From NCBI GenBank assembly GCA_003558065.1, contig PWMU01000007.1, positions 1-64,000 of the forward strand: 64,000 bases of DNA, in the 5' to 3' direction. Below the pieces are notes generated by a model. That model did not search any database. It was not told where the DNA came from and saw only the letters and a program-made list of their open reading frames with translations. This stretch comes from Opitutia bacterium (GTDB lineage Bacteria; Verrucomicrobiota; Verrucomicrobiia; Opitutales; T3Sed10-336). Of this stretch, positions 1 to 9,300 are shown piece after piece (position 1 is the stretch's first letter; each line of letters begins with the position of its first letter). Both the position numbers and the translations under genes were made by a program.

Positions 1-1112
1 ACCGAAGCGAAATATTCCGGCCGCTGATGACTGAGGTGTTCGGAACTCCAGAAAAACTTGTTGAACGGGAACGCGGGCTGCTTGTCGCCCCTGCGCACCG
101 CAACCAGCTCCTCCAGTTCCTCTTTTCTGTACCCGGAGACGGCTGCCAGTGTCTCGGGAACCGTCGCGCGGGTCGGCCGGTGGGGATTGCCGCGCGTGAT
201 GCCGCGATTCAACTGCGAAGGCTCGCGGTACCTGCCGTGCGCCATCGACTTGTGAATGCCGTCCAGGTAGAAATCGATCAGCAGTTCCAGTGCCTCCTCC
301 GGGAATGCGAAGCGGGTGCCTTTCAGCTTCGCGGCGTACCCGGCAAACGACGACGCGTAGCCATAGCCATAGGTGAGGGTGGAGGTGACGCGGTCGGTTC
401 GATGGTGCAGGCTCAAATCCGGCTGCAGGCCTCGTCCCGTGCCGATTCTCACCTCGTCCGCCATCGTTGACACCGCCTTTCTGAATAATTCGACGTCGTT
501 TTCCAGAAGCGCCCGCTTGCCGATGGTACCGGCAATCTTGATCAAATCGCCCCCCGGCCTTGCGCCGAATCCGTCCAGGCTGGCCCGGCTTACGATGCGA
601 CTGCCTTCGCTCCTTTGCGTTTCCGTCAGCTCCGCTTCCATCAGCAACAGGCTGTCGACGAGAAAATCCGGGGTGCCCATTTCGTTCCACCACCAGTTTT
701 CGGCGATAAAGTCGTGGCGGATCCAGAAATCCAGCGCGGAAAGGACCGCGTCCCTCGCTTCGGGATCCTGGTAAAACGCGGAATCCGGGTGATTGAAGGC
801 GCGGCTCAGATCCCGCATGTTTCGGAGATGGCCCCCGTGCGCGAATCCGGTGCGCGAGACATCGTCGTAATCAATTCCCGGCCAGCCGCCTTTCTCTTGA
901 AGCGAGTTGATCAGCGTTTCAATGCGCTCGTCCGAGGGAATGCTCGCCGTCATGTTCTCGATAAATCGTTCTTTGATGATCTCGAGGTCGGTGAGCTCAC
1001 CGGCGGTGGCAGTGTTGTCGGCCGCAGTGCTCACTGTTGAAAATGCGGTTCCCGCCAGAAAAGTCAGGATAGGGAACCAGGTTGAAAATTTCGGGAGAGA
1101 ACACGTAAGCAT
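1..1112 (-). CDS. polysaccharide lyase family 8 (hyaluronate/chondroitin/xanthan lyase-like), 3' part cut by window edge
   Basis: This reading frame runs from an ATG at 1112 to the first base of the window with no stop, so only the N-terminal 370 residues are present. Residues 1-30 form a signal peptide with a hydrophobic core, so the enzyme is exported. The rest resembles the alpha/alpha-toroid domain of PL8 lyases, which cleave uronic-acid-containing polysaccharides by beta-elimination. Visible hallmarks are NWWWNEMGTP (139-148), which holds the conserved Trp/Asn residues, a His-rich SLHHRTD segment (234-240) followed by a YGYGYASSFAGY stretch (248-259) that would supply the catalytic His and Tyr, and an Arg-rich GRYREPSQLNRGITR segment (293-307). 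The substrate cannot be told. No good ribosome binding site precedes the ATG. The family call is from motif recall, not a search. Confidence 0.8.
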   Translation of the reverse strand, partial: MLTCSLPKFSTWFPILTFLAGTAFSTVSTAADNTATAGELTDLEIIKERFIENMTASIPSDERIETLINSLQEKGGWPGIDYDDVSRTGFAHGGHLRNMRDLSRAFNHPDSAFYQDPEARDAVLSALDFWIRHDFIAENWWWNEMGTPDFLVDSLLLMEAELTETQRSEGSRIVSRASLDGFGARPGGDLIKIAGTIGKRALLENDVELFRKAVSTMADEVRIGTGRGLQPDLSLHHRTDRVTSTLTYGYGYASSFAGYAAKLKGTRFAFPEEALELLIDFYLDGIHKSMAHGRYREPSQLNRGITRGNPHRPTRATVPETLAAVSGYRKEELEELVAVRRGDKQPAFPFNKFFWSSEHLSHQRPEYFAS

Positions 1113-1354
1113 GGTGAGTGCGGGGAGTCGATGGCGGGTGGCTGTGATCCCTGCCAGCATGCGGCCGTCGGTTCGCGAGTGTCAACATCGCGGGACCTCG
1201 GCAGGTATCCCGGCGCGGGGCCGGGGCCTCCGGCCGACTGCGGGCCGATGCAGGCATCGGACCCTCGATCGCCGAGCGGGCTGCGGGCCTGGCGTCGATT
1301 TCCACCTCTGGGGAAGCCGGTGGCTCGGCGACGGCTCCAGCCCTTTTTATGCGG
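1113..1354. other. non-coding gap between PL8 gene and tRNA-Pro
   Basis: I see no convincing gene here. The stretch is very GC-rich. It lies downstream of the tRNA and upstream of the PL8 gene on the minus strand, so a promoter for the lyase should be in it, but no clear -35/-10 pair was recognised. Confidence 0.5.
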
Positions 1355-1428
1355 TCGGGGTGAGAGGATTCGAACCTCCGACCTCTTCGTCCCGAACGAA
1401 GCGCGCTGCCAGACTGCGCTACACCCCG
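1355..1428 (-). tRNA. tRNA-Pro (anticodon CGG)
   Basis: Read on the minus strand, the sequence folds as a full cloverleaf of 74 nt. The acceptor stem CGGGGTG pairs with CACCCCG, the anticodon loop TTCGGGA sits on a CTTCG/CGAAG stem and gives anticodon CGG, and the T loop is TTCGAAT. The discriminator base is A. The next bases are CCG, so the CCA end is not encoded and must be added by the CCA-adding enzyme. It decodes the proline codon CCG, which suits a GC-rich genome. Confidence 0.95.
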
Positions 1429-1643
1429 AATTTGCCGGTTCGGCAAAGGTACAGGATGCGGACTGAAACAGGCGGGTGCAAGAGTAAAAGTAAGTTTATC
1501 CGGCATCTCTTTGCTCACGGCAGCGTCAGGGTGTCCTTCCCGTCAGGCACCGGCGTCCGACTCGCCCGCCCCCGGGTTGGCAAACAAGAACCAGGACCTC
1601 CTGAACCGGTAACGGATAAGCAGCCGATCAACCGCAACAAACC

Positions 1644-1704
1644 CTCGACACTCTCACCTCCACACTCTCAAACTTCCGAGTCCAGAACCCAGAAGCGTGA
1701 AACT
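1644..1704. repeat. degenerate heptanucleotide tandem repeat, CTCNACA/CTCTCAN type
   Basis: Directly upstream of the Gfo/Idh start, the sequence can be written as consecutive 7-mers: CTCGACA, CTCTCAC, CTCCACA, CTCTCAA, then increasingly degenerate units. The same 7-bp rhythm with other unit sequences recurs in other gaps of the window (13924, 16200, 32291, 45424, 45615, 46735-46886, 54763). The first units resemble the reverse complement of the 16200 array. Confidence 0.55.
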
Positions 1705-2730
1705 ATGAACCAACAACCTTTGCGAATCGGAATCATTGGCGCCGGGAACAATACCCGGAAACGACACATCCCGGGTTTTCAGGAAATCGACGGGGTGGAG
1801 ATCACGACCGTGGCCAACCGCAGCCGCGAGTCCTCGGAGAAGGTGGCTGCGCAATTCGGCATCCCGGCCGTTGCCGGGCACTGGCGCGAGGTGATTGAGT
1901 CGCCCGATGTCGACGCTGTCATGATCGGGACCTGGCCGTACCTGCACCGCGAGGCGAGCGTGGCCGCACTCGAGGCGGGCAAACATGTTCTGACGGAGGC
2001 GCGTATGGCGATGAATGTCGAGGAGGCCGAAGCCATGCTGGCGGCGTCCCGAAAGCATCCGGAATTGGTCGCGCAGATCGTTCCGGCCCCGATGTCGCTC
2101 GATGTCGACGCCACCGTCCGCGAGCTGGTGGATGCGGGCGAACTGGGTGAGCTCCGCGAGGTTGGGGTGACTCACACCGCGGGCCAGCACGCGGACCCGT
2201 CCGCTCCGTTGACCTGGCGGCAGAACCGGAAACTCAGCGGAGTGAACATGCTGAGCCTGGGAATTTACCATGAGATGGTCCTGCGCTGGGTGGAGGGCGA
2301 TCCGGAGGATATTCAGGCGGACGGACAGGTGTTTACTCCGCGGAGGAGGGATCCCGAAACCGGCGAGGAGGTCGAGGTGGAGATTCCCGAGAGCGTTTCA
2401 GTCCTGGGACGTTTTCCGGGCGGCCTCCGGTTGGTTTACCATTTCAGCGGAGTCGAGCCCGTGCAGCCGCGCAATGAAATGCGCCTGAACGGTTCGAAGG
2501 CCGGCCTGCGTTTTGACGTTGCCGGCCAGAAACTGTTTCTCGCCCGGATCGGCGGGAGGGAAGACGCGGTGGACGTGCCGCCGGAAAGGCGGCGCGGCTG
2601 GCAGGTGGAAGCGGATTTCGTCGCCTCGATCCGGGAGGGGAAACCGGTCGAACTGACCCGCTTCGAAACGGGTCTGCGCTACATGAAATTCACCGAGGCG
2701 GTCTGGAACGCGGTCAAGGGGCGCCCGTAG
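1705..2730 (+). CDS. Gfo/Idh/MocA family oxidoreductase with altered EKP motif
   Basis: This 341-residue protein should be a soluble NAD(P)-dependent dehydrogenase acting on a sugar or cyclitol. The N-terminal Rossmann fold is marked by GIIGAGNNTRKRHIPGF (9-25) and an acidic-rich second strand; the C-terminal half is the substrate-binding beta-sheet domain. The frame is open far upstream, but ATG 1705 starts exactly at the family's N-terminus. In most relatives residues around 98-100 read EKP and the lysine is catalytic; here they read E98-A99-R100. I recall such a TEARMA variant in some planctomycete and verrucomicrobial relatives, so the protein may be functional with a different reaction. 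The substrate is unknown, and the neighbours (tRNA upstream, tail-anchored protein downstream) give no pathway. Confidence 0.85.
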   Translation: MNQQPLRIGIIGAGNNTRKRHIPGFQEIDGVEITTVANRSRESSEKVAAQFGIPAVAGHWREVIESPDVDAVMIGTWPYLHREASVAALEAGKHVLTEARMAMNVEEAEAMLAASRKHPELVAQIVPAPMSLDVDATVRELVDAGELGELREVGVTHTAGQHADPSAPLTWRQNRKLSGVNMLSLGIYHEMVLRWVEGDPEDIQADGQVFTPRRRDPETGEEVEVEIPESVSVLGRFPGGLRLVYHFSGVEPVQPRNEMRLNGSKAGLRFDVAGQKLFLARIGGREDAVDVPPERRRGWQVEADFVASIREGKPVELTRFETGLRYMKFTEAVWNAVKGRP

Positions 2731-2825
2731 CGGAATTTTTCGGAAAGGTCTCGGGCTGTTGGACTGATCGCGGATTCACCCCGCGATCGGCCTTTGAATC
2801 CTCGAACGGGGCAACGCGAGTCCCT

Positions 2826-3233
2826 TTACCGGTACATGAAATACGCCACCAGCGCGACAATCAGGGTGAGCGTACCGAAAATCGCGAGGTAGATCAGGCA
2901 GCCGCGCCGGACCTCGCTTTTGAGGGCTCCGTGGTCCACCTCGAGCTGGTCCGGATCAATCGGTAAAGCGGTCGGGGCGGTAGCGGCTTCGGTGCCGGGT
3001 TTCGACTCGGACGGCTGCCGTTGCTCCGGCGGGGAGTCGGAAGACGCGACGGTGTCGCCTGCCGCGGGTGCGGCTTCCGCCGGAGCTTCGCCGGGTTTGT
3101 TGTCCGGAGAGGCCCCCGGGGCGGGGGTTCGATCAGAGCTGGACCGCTCCGCAGAAATCTCCTTCTCCAGCCATTGAAGGTGACTTTCGAGGAGGCGTTT
3201 TTGCTCAAGGAGTTCTTCCAGGCGGTTTTTCAT
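2826..3233 (-). CDS. small tail-anchored membrane protein, function unknown
   Basis: The protein has about 135 residues. An N-terminal charged helix rich in Leu/Glu/Lys (coiled-coil-like, [18 protein letters not shown]) is followed by a Pro/Ala/Glu/Ser-rich linker and one hydrophobic segment at the very C-terminus ([20 protein letters not shown]) ending in YFMYR. This is a tail-anchor topology with the bulk in the cytoplasm. The frame can be extended to a TTG at 3272, but ATG 3233 has a G-rich GGGCGGG stretch upstream and begins the helical part. I do not recognise a family. It follows rplU-rpmA on the same strand with a 158-bp gap. A second protein of similar design lies at 14312-15055. Confidence 0.65.
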   Translation of the reverse strand: MKNRLEELLEQKRLLESHLQWLEKEISAERSSSDRTPAPGASPDNKPGEAPAEAAPAAGDTVASSDSPPEQRQPSESKPGTEAATAPTALPIDPDQLEVDHGALKSEVRRGCLIYLAIFGTLTLIVALVAYFMYR

Positions 3234-3319
3234 GATCCCGCCCAAGTCTCTGCCGGCCTGCGTCTTTGCCAAGCAAAAAGTCGACCGGCCCGCCCGGAAG
3301 AAGCAAGGGCGCCGGTTAC

Positions 3320-3346
3320 AAAAAGGGCAACCCCGGGTCGCTGCCG
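3320..3346 (-). terminator. possible Rho-independent terminator after rpmA
   Basis: Downstream of rpmA, minus-strand GGCA-GCG-ACC can pair with GGTTGCC with a 3-nt bulge, followed by CTTTTTG. The stem is imperfect and the T run short, so this is only a candidate. Confidence 0.3.
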
Positions 3347-3391
3347 ACCGGAAATCAACTCAAAGAGAACCGCGACCGCCGTCCGGCTCTG

Positions 3392-3664
3392 TCAGGAAGC
3401 GGTCGAAACGGCGGATTCTTCTTTCGGTTCGACATGCACCCGGCGGTGGGGCTTGTCAAACTTGACCTGGCCGTCACTGAGCGCGAACAGGGTGAAATCC
3501 TTACCCATGCCGACATTGCGGCCGGGGTGGGTCTTGGTGCCGCGCTGTCGAATGATAATATTTCCGGCGACGACCTTTTCGCCGCCGAATTTTTTGACGC
3601 CCAGGCGCTTGCTGATGCTGTCCCGGCCGTTCTTGGAAGTTCCTTGTCCTTTTTTATGTGCCAT
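3392..3664 (-). CDS. rpmA: 50S ribosomal protein L27
   Basis: L27 is a large-subunit ribosomal protein near the peptidyl transferase centre. The 90-residue product has the conserved start [16 protein letters not shown] and the following [19 protein letters not shown] region, then the [18 protein letters not shown] block typical of the family. The length fits L27 of most bacteria with a slightly acidic C-terminal tail ([12 protein letters not shown]). The ATG at 3664 is preceded by an AGGA sequence. It lies 12 bp after rplU on the same strand, the usual rplU-rpmA order; the GTPase gene obg often found next is absent. Confidence 0.97.
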   Translation of the reverse strand: MAHKKGQGTSKNGRDSISKRLGVKKFGGEKVVAGNIIIRQRGTKTHPGRNVGMGKDFTLFALSDGQVKFDKPHRRVHVEPKEESAVSTAS

Positions 3665-3676
3665 GGCGCCTGTTTC

Positions 3677-3991
3677 CTATGCTTGGATAGAGTGGATTTT
3701 CAGTACCGAGATTTCCTGGCGATGCCCGCGGGTCCGTTCGTAGCCCTTGCGCTTTTTCTTCTTGAAAATGAGCACTTTTCTGCCGCGTTTGTTTTCGAGG
3801 ATGGTGCCCTTGACCGAAGCGCCGTCCACATAGGGCTGGCCGATCTTCGCGTTCTTGCCTTCGCCGAGGGAGAGAACTTCTTTGATTTCGACCTCGGAAC
3901 CGGCTTCGGTATCGGGATACCGGTTTACGAAGAGCACGTCGCCTTCTGATACGGCAAATTGCCTGCCTTGTGTTTTTATCGTCGCTTTCAT
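3677..3991 (-). CDS. rplU: 50S ribosomal protein L21
   Basis: L21 binds 23S rRNA early in large-subunit assembly. The 104-residue product starts [18 protein letters not shown], has the central [12 protein letters not shown] segment and the conserved C-terminal run of basic residues [24 protein letters not shown] 3991 is chosen because it begins at the family N-terminus; the frame remains open upstream to 4093 but that part has no L21 similarity. It is the first gene of an rplU-rpmA operon and is divergent from the methyltransferase gene at 4086, so the promoter must lie in the 94-bp gap. Confidence 0.97.
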   Translation of the reverse strand: MKATIKTQGRQFAVSEGDVLFVNRYPDTEAGSEVEIKEVLSLGEGKNAKIGQPYVDGASVKGTILENKRGRKVLIFKKKKRKGYERTRGHRQEISVLKIHSIQA

Positions 3992-4085
3992 GGGAAAAGG
4001 TTGAATAAAAAACACCGCCTTTGGGAAAGCAAGGAATTTTTTTGAAATTGCCGGAAGCCGGGGGTGAAGCCCGGGCGTGGACACG

Positions 4086-4823
4086 ATGGACACGGAGAAA
4101 GTAAGAGAGACATTCAGGCAGCCGGAAGCGGTTGAACATTATCGCCGCAGTGCGGTGGATATCGGGCTCTGGCGCTCCGAAGAGAAGCTGGTTCGGGAAC
4201 TGTTTCTCGAGCAGGAGACTCTCCTGGATCTCGGCTGCGGAGCCGGCCGGATCTGCCTGGGGTTGTGGGAGCTGGGTTACCAGCATCTTCTCGGGGTGGA
4301 CTACTCGCCGGAAATGATCGGCGAGGCCCGGCGTCTGGCCAACCGCCTGGAGTACGGCATCGCATTCCGGAAGGGGGACGCCACCGGCCTCGAGTTGGAC
4401 GACGGGGCTTTTGACGGGGTGATCTTCGGCTTCAACGGGCTGATGCAGATACCCGGCCGGGAGCGGCGGCGGGGCGCTTTGGCCGAGATCCACCGCGTGC
4501 TCCGGCCCGGTGGAGCCTTTCTCTTCACCACCCACGACCGCGAGCACCGGAGTTTTCGGGCTTTTCTGGAGACCCACCAGCTCCTCTGGTCGCGTGGGGA
4601 ACAGTCCCCGGAATTGGAGGAGTTCGGCGACAATTTCTTCAAGGCTCCGGAAGGACAGGTATTCATGCACCTTCCCAACCGGACCGAGGTGCTCGAGGAT
4701 CTGGCCGCGTGCGGCTGGACCCACGAATTTGACGCGATGCGTTCGGAAATCGCCAACGAACCGGCCGACGTGCGGGAATTTTCGGATGAATGCCGTTTCT
4801 GGGTGGCCCGGAAAGCTGACTGA
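4086..4823 (+). CDS. class I SAM-dependent methyltransferase
   Basis: A soluble methyltransferase of 245 residues from ATG 4086. A GTG at 4077 in the same frame is an alternative start and has a GGGG stretch upstream. The Rossmann-type SAM domain is clear: motif [16 protein letters not shown] (about 45-59), the acidic end of strand 2 in [11 protein letters not shown], motif [28 protein letters not shown] and a post-motif [13 protein letters not shown]. The fold is UbiE/YcgJ-like, but the substrate cannot be told from sequence. The gene is divergent from rplU and is followed by a second Gfo/Idh gene 169 bp downstream, with no sign of a shared pathway. Confidence 0.85.
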   Translation: MDTEKVRETFRQPEAVEHYRRSAVDIGLWRSEEKLVRELFLEQETLLDLGCGAGRICLGLWELGYQHLLGVDYSPEMIGEARRLANRLEYGIAFRKGDATGLELDDGAFDGVIFGFNGLMQIPGRERRRGALAEIHRVLRPGGAFLFTTHDREHRSFRAFLETHQLLWSRGEQSPELEEFGDNFFKAPEGQVFMHLPNRTEVLEDLAACGWTHEFDAMRSEIANEPADVREFSDECRFWVARKAD

Positions 4824-4965
4824 GGCGTGCGCGAATTCCTCAATTAGGCAGCCGGGCACGAAGTGATTGCCGGACGGGGCACCGGCAAAGAACGTCTCGA
4901 CATTTGAAAGATTCACTTTTCGAATCTTGCCACCGGGCCGAGTAATAGACGGAATCGGCCCCATG

Positions 4966-4971
4966 TATAAT
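4966..4971 (+). promoter_or_regulatory. perfect TATAAT -10-like hexamer upstream of the second Gfo/Idh gene
   Basis: A TATAAT hexamer lies 22 bp before the ATG at 4993 with no good -35 at 16-18 bp. It could give a short leader. It overlaps an in-frame ATG at 4963, so if this is the promoter that upstream ATG cannot be the start. Confidence 0.3.
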
Positions 4972-4992
4972 GATGCTTCGTTTTTAAAGGCT

Positions 4993-6180
4993 ATGAAAAA
5001 GAAGACATTGCGCGCGGGAATCGTCGGTTCGGGGTTTGCGGCGAACTTTCACTTTGACGCTCTTAACCGGGTGCATGGCACCGTGGTGGAGATCGCGGGA
5101 GTCTATTCGCCGACCGAGGAAAAGCGGAATGCGTTCGCCCGGAAGAGAGAGCTGCATTCGTGTGAAACGATGGAGGAGCTCATCGACGGGTCCGACGTGA
5201 TCCACGTCTGTTCGCCTCCGGTGACCCACGAAGCGGTCGCGATCAGCGCCCTGGAGCGGGACAAATGGGTGATCGTCGAAAAGCCGTTCACGGGTTATTT
5301 CGGCGACGGAAGCGACAGCTTTAACGGCGACATCTTCCCCCGGCAGGAGGCGCTCGACGGGGCAATCGAAAGCATCCGGCGGATACTGGCGGCCGAGAAG
5401 AAGAGTCGTGGAAAAATCCTCTATGCCGAAAACTGGGTTTATGCCCCGTCGATTCAAAAGGAACGCGAGATTCTGGAAAAAACCGGCGGGCAGATTTTGT
5501 GGATGCACGGAGAGGAATCGCATTCGGGTTCCCATTCCGCGGCTTACGGCAAGTGGCGGCTTTCGGGCGGTGGTTCATTGATGGGCAAAGGTTGCCATCC
5601 CTTGACGGGCGCTTTGTACCTGAAGCAGGTGGAAGGCAACGCGCGTGACGGGCGCCCGATTCGTCCGGTGTCGGTCAGCACCCGAACCCACGCCATTACG
5701 CGGACTCCCGGTTTCCGCGACGACGGTCACATACGGGCCAATTACACGGATATAGAAGACTTCGCGATGATTCACGTCGTGTTCGAAGACGGTACCTTGG
5801 CGGCTATTTTCGCCAGCGAGCTTGTGCTCGGAGGGGTGCACAATTGGCTGGAGGTCAACGCCAACAACCACCGGGCGATCTGCAATATCAATCCGAACAC
5901 GGCCATGCAGACCTACAACCCGGTCGAATCGCAGTTCCAGGACATTTACGTGGCCGAGAAAATCGGGACGAAACAGGGCTGGGCCCCGACATCGCCGGAC
6001 GAAGATTGGTTTACCGGCTACCAGCACGAGATGGAGGCCTTTTATCGAAATGTGGCTTACGAAACTCCTGTTCAGAGCGATTCCCGTCTCGCCGCGGATT
6101 CCATAGCCGCGATTTACGCCGGATACCTTTCGGCGGAGAAATGCGGGGCTGAGGTAAGGATTCCCTCCATTTCCCAGTAG
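4993..6180 (+). CDS. Gfo/Idh/MocA family oxidoreductase
   Basis: A 395-residue NAD(P)-dependent dehydrogenase. The N-terminal Rossmann fold reads RAGIVGSGFAANFHFDAL, then the dinucleotide-binding VCSPPVTH segment, and an intact catalytic EKP motif in WVIVEKPFTG. The C-terminal domain contains GGSLMGKGCHPLTGALYLKQ, whose His/Lys pattern matches the usual active-site helix of the family. ATG 4993 is preferred to upstream in-frame starts (4867, 4963) because it opens directly on the Rossmann strand and has AAAGG just upstream. The EKP region carries an insertion of about 30 residues rich in Gly/Asp (YFGDGSDSFNGD) compared with simple members. Substrate unknown. Confidence 0.88.
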   Translation: MKKKTLRAGIVGSGFAANFHFDALNRVHGTVVEIAGVYSPTEEKRNAFARKRELHSCETMEELIDGSDVIHVCSPPVTHEAVAISALERDKWVIVEKPFTGYFGDGSDSFNGDIFPRQEALDGAIESIRRILAAEKKSRGKILYAENWVYAPSIQKEREILEKTGGQILWMHGEESHSGSHSAAYGKWRLSGGGSLMGKGCHPLTGALYLKQVEGNARDGRPIRPVSVSTRTHAITRTPGFRDDGHIRANYTDIEDFAMIHVVFEDGTLAAIFASELVLGGVHNWLEVNANNHRAICNINPNTAMQTYNPVESQFQDIYVAEKIGTKQGWAPTSPDEDWFTGYQHEMEAFYRNVAYETPVQSDSRLAADSIAAIYAGYLSAEKCGAEVRIPSISQ

Positions 6181-6305
6181 ATCGATTTCCAGGCGGAACC
6201 GGCGACTCCTGCCGGGAGCAGGCGCCGTTCTCGAAAATAAGGGGCCGGCGCCTGGTGAGACCGAGGTTGCCTGATTTCCGCTCTTGATAATTACCTGCGT
6301 GACGC

Positions 6306-9300
6306 ATGGAAGGACACTGGCAGATTTCGGTCGATACCGGCGGAACTTTCACCGATTGCCTGGCGGAGGATCCCGCTGGGCGCACGCACCGGTGCAAGGT
6401 CCTGTCGAACAGTTCGCTGCGGGGGACGGTGGGGCGGGATGAGGGGAGCGGAAGGGTTGCGGTGACGCTGGATGAGGCGTTGCCGGACGGGTTTCTGGAC
6501 GGGTTCTCGTTCCGGGTCCTTAACCGGAAGGATGCGCCGGTGCGGCGAATTGAGCGCTTCGAAGCCGCCGTCGCGGCGGAGCCCCTTTCCGGCGATGCGG
6601 AGACACCGGCCCGTCTGGTTCTCGGCGAAGACTACGGGTTGCCCCTGAAGTCCGGGGATTCTTTTGAGGCGGTTTCTCCGGACGAAGCGCCGGTTCTGGC
6701 CGCGCGCCTGGTGACCCGGGCCGGGGGCGGAGACAAACTGCCCCCGATGGTCATGCGCCTCGCCACCACGCGGGGAACCAACGCGCTGCTCGAGGGCAAG
6801 GGAGCGGAAGTCGCTTTCTTTGTGACGCGCGGCTTTGCGGATCTGTTGCGGATCGGGACCCAGCAGCGCCCGGATCTGTTCAGCCTGCGGATCGAGCCGA
6901 GACGGTTTTTGCATGCGCATGTGGTGGAAGTGCCGGAAAGAACCGGCGCGGACGGAAGCCGGGTCGCGGCTCTTGACGAGGCGGCGCTGGTTTCGGAAAT
7001 CACCACGCTGCGAGAGCAGGGCATCGACACCGCCGCCGTCGCCCTGATGCACAGTTACCGGTATCCGGAGGCTGAACTGCGGGTGGAGGAGCTTCTGCGG
7101 GCACACGGATTCAGGTACGTTTCCCGGTCGGCCGCTCTTGCTCCGTTGATCAAGCTGCTTCCCCGGGCGGAAACGGCCGTTGTTGACGCGTATCTGTCGC
7201 CTGTGATGAACCGGTATCTCGATCGGGTGTATCAGAATATCCGTGACGGACGCCTCTACGTCATGACCAGCGCCGGGGGGCTGGTTTCCCGGGAGATGTT
7301 CCGGGCCAAAGACAGTCTGCTCAGCGGACCCGCCGGAGGGGTGGTCGGGGCGGGGGCGGCGGGCAGGCAGGCGGGTTTTCCCAAAGTGATCGCCTTCGAT
7401 ATGGGCGGAACGAGCACCGACGTCTCCCGCTTCGACGGGGAATTTGAATACGCGTTTGAGCATCGCGTACAGCGCGCCCGTCTCCTTGCACCGGCGTTGA
7501 AGATCGAAACGGTGGCCGCCGGAGGCGGGTCGATTTGCGGGTTTGACGGCGAGCGGCTTTTCGTCGGGCCCGGGAGCGCAGGGGCGCGTCCGGGGCCCGC
7601 CTGTTACGGGGCGGGAGGACCGCTGACCCTGACGGACGTCAACCTGCTCCTGGGCCGGATCGACCGTTCCCTGTTCGGGATTCCGGTTTTTCCCGAGGAA
7701 GCGGAGCGTTGCGTCGAGGCGCTTCAGGAGGAGCTCGATGCCGCCGGCCAGGCGATCGAAACGGCGGATTTGCTGCAGGGCTTTCTCGATATCGCCAATG
7801 AGATCATGGCCGATGCCGTCCGCCGGATCTCGGTTCGCGAAGGCTATGATCCTGCGGATTATGCGCTCGTGGCGTTCGGGGGAGCCGGCGGCCTGCATGC
7901 CTGTGCCCTGGCGGACCGGCTGGGGATCGGGACGATCCTGTTTCCCGGGGACGCCGGGTTGCTCAGTGCCCGAGGCCTTAGAGAAGCCGTTATCGAGCGA
8001 ATCGCGGACCGCCAGGTGCTCGAGGAGCTTGATTCGTTTGCGGATCAGATGGACTCCGCCTTCGCCGCCCTGGGCGACGAGGCGTGCCGTCACCTGCGGG
8101 AGGAGGGATTGACGGACCGCGAGATCGAGGTCCGCCGGCGGGTGGCCGAGATCCGCTTCAAGGGCCAGGAAATCACCGTTGAGGTGGATTACGGGAACGG
8201 GGTCTCCATCGGCGAAGCGTTTGAGAGGCGCTACGAGGAACTGTTCGGGTACCGTCCCCGGGGACGGACGCTTGAAGTCGCCTCCCTTCGAGTCGTGGCT
8301 TCGGGGCGCGTGCCGGAGCCCGCGGGGGAAGCGTTTTCAACCAATGAAGAACGGGGCGCCGGGAACCGCGTTATTCGTCGCGATACCCTGACCGGCGGCG
8401 AGGGCTTCGAGGGCCCGCGCATGATCCAGGACCGGTTTTCCACGCTCGTGGTGGACGAGGGATGGAAAGGCGAGGTGGGAAACCGCGGGACCGTCCGCCT
8501 GGTGCGGCTACATGTGCCGCGGGAGGAGACGGAGCGGCGTAATCCGGAAGTGGTGAACCTGGAGTTGTTCACCAACCGCTTCCGTTCTCTGACCGGCGAG
8601 ATGGGCCTGCAGTTGGAACGAACCGCGCTCTCAACCAATATCAAGGAGCGCCGCGATTTTTCGTGCGCGCTGCTGGATGAGAACGGGGAGCTTGTGGTCA
8701 ACGCGCCCCACGTGCCGGTGCATCTCGGCTCGCTCGGGATCTGTGTGCGGGCGGTGGCGAAGGCGTTGGAGCTGGAACCCGGGGACACGGTCGTGACCAA
8801 TCATCCCGGTTTCGGGGGGTCCCATCTTCCGGACCTTACCGTCATTACGCCGGTGTTCACAGGAGACGGACAGCTGCTCGGGTACGTGGCCAACCGCGCT
8901 CATCACGCGGAAATCGGCGGGGTGTGGCCGGGGTCCATGCCTCCTGACGCCCGTTGCCTGGCCGAAGAGGGCGTGGTGATTCCGCCGATGTACCTGTTTC
9001 GAAAAGGCCGCGAACGGTACGGGAACGTGACGCGGCTGTTGCGCGAAAGCGAGTACCCGACCCGACGACCGGAGGAGAACCTGGCTGACCTCAACGCCCA
9101 GGCGGCGGCGAATTTTCGGGGTGCGCGAGCCCTTGCAGCTCTCGCGGAAGCACACGGTGCGGAAACACTGCGCCATTACTGGCGCGCCCTTAAACGCCAG
9201 AGTGCGGAAGCGCTTCGCGGCCGCCTGGACCGGCTGCCTCCGGGCGAGTATCGGGGGCGGCAGGAGCTCGACGACCGGACTCCGTTGAACGTGACCCTGC

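Noticed and set aside
907-1704. The upstream extension of the first Gfo/Idh frame through the tRNA and PL8 gene
   Set aside because: It would cover a tRNA gene and the opposite-strand lyase; the family N-terminus is at 1705.
6291-8093. A long minus-strand reading frame of 600 codons inside the oxoprolinase gene
   Set aside because: It is the shadow of the GC-rich coding sequence; its composition (Arg, Gly, Pro, His rich) and lack of any family pattern mark it as spurious, whereas the plus-strand frame has all HyuA/B motifs.
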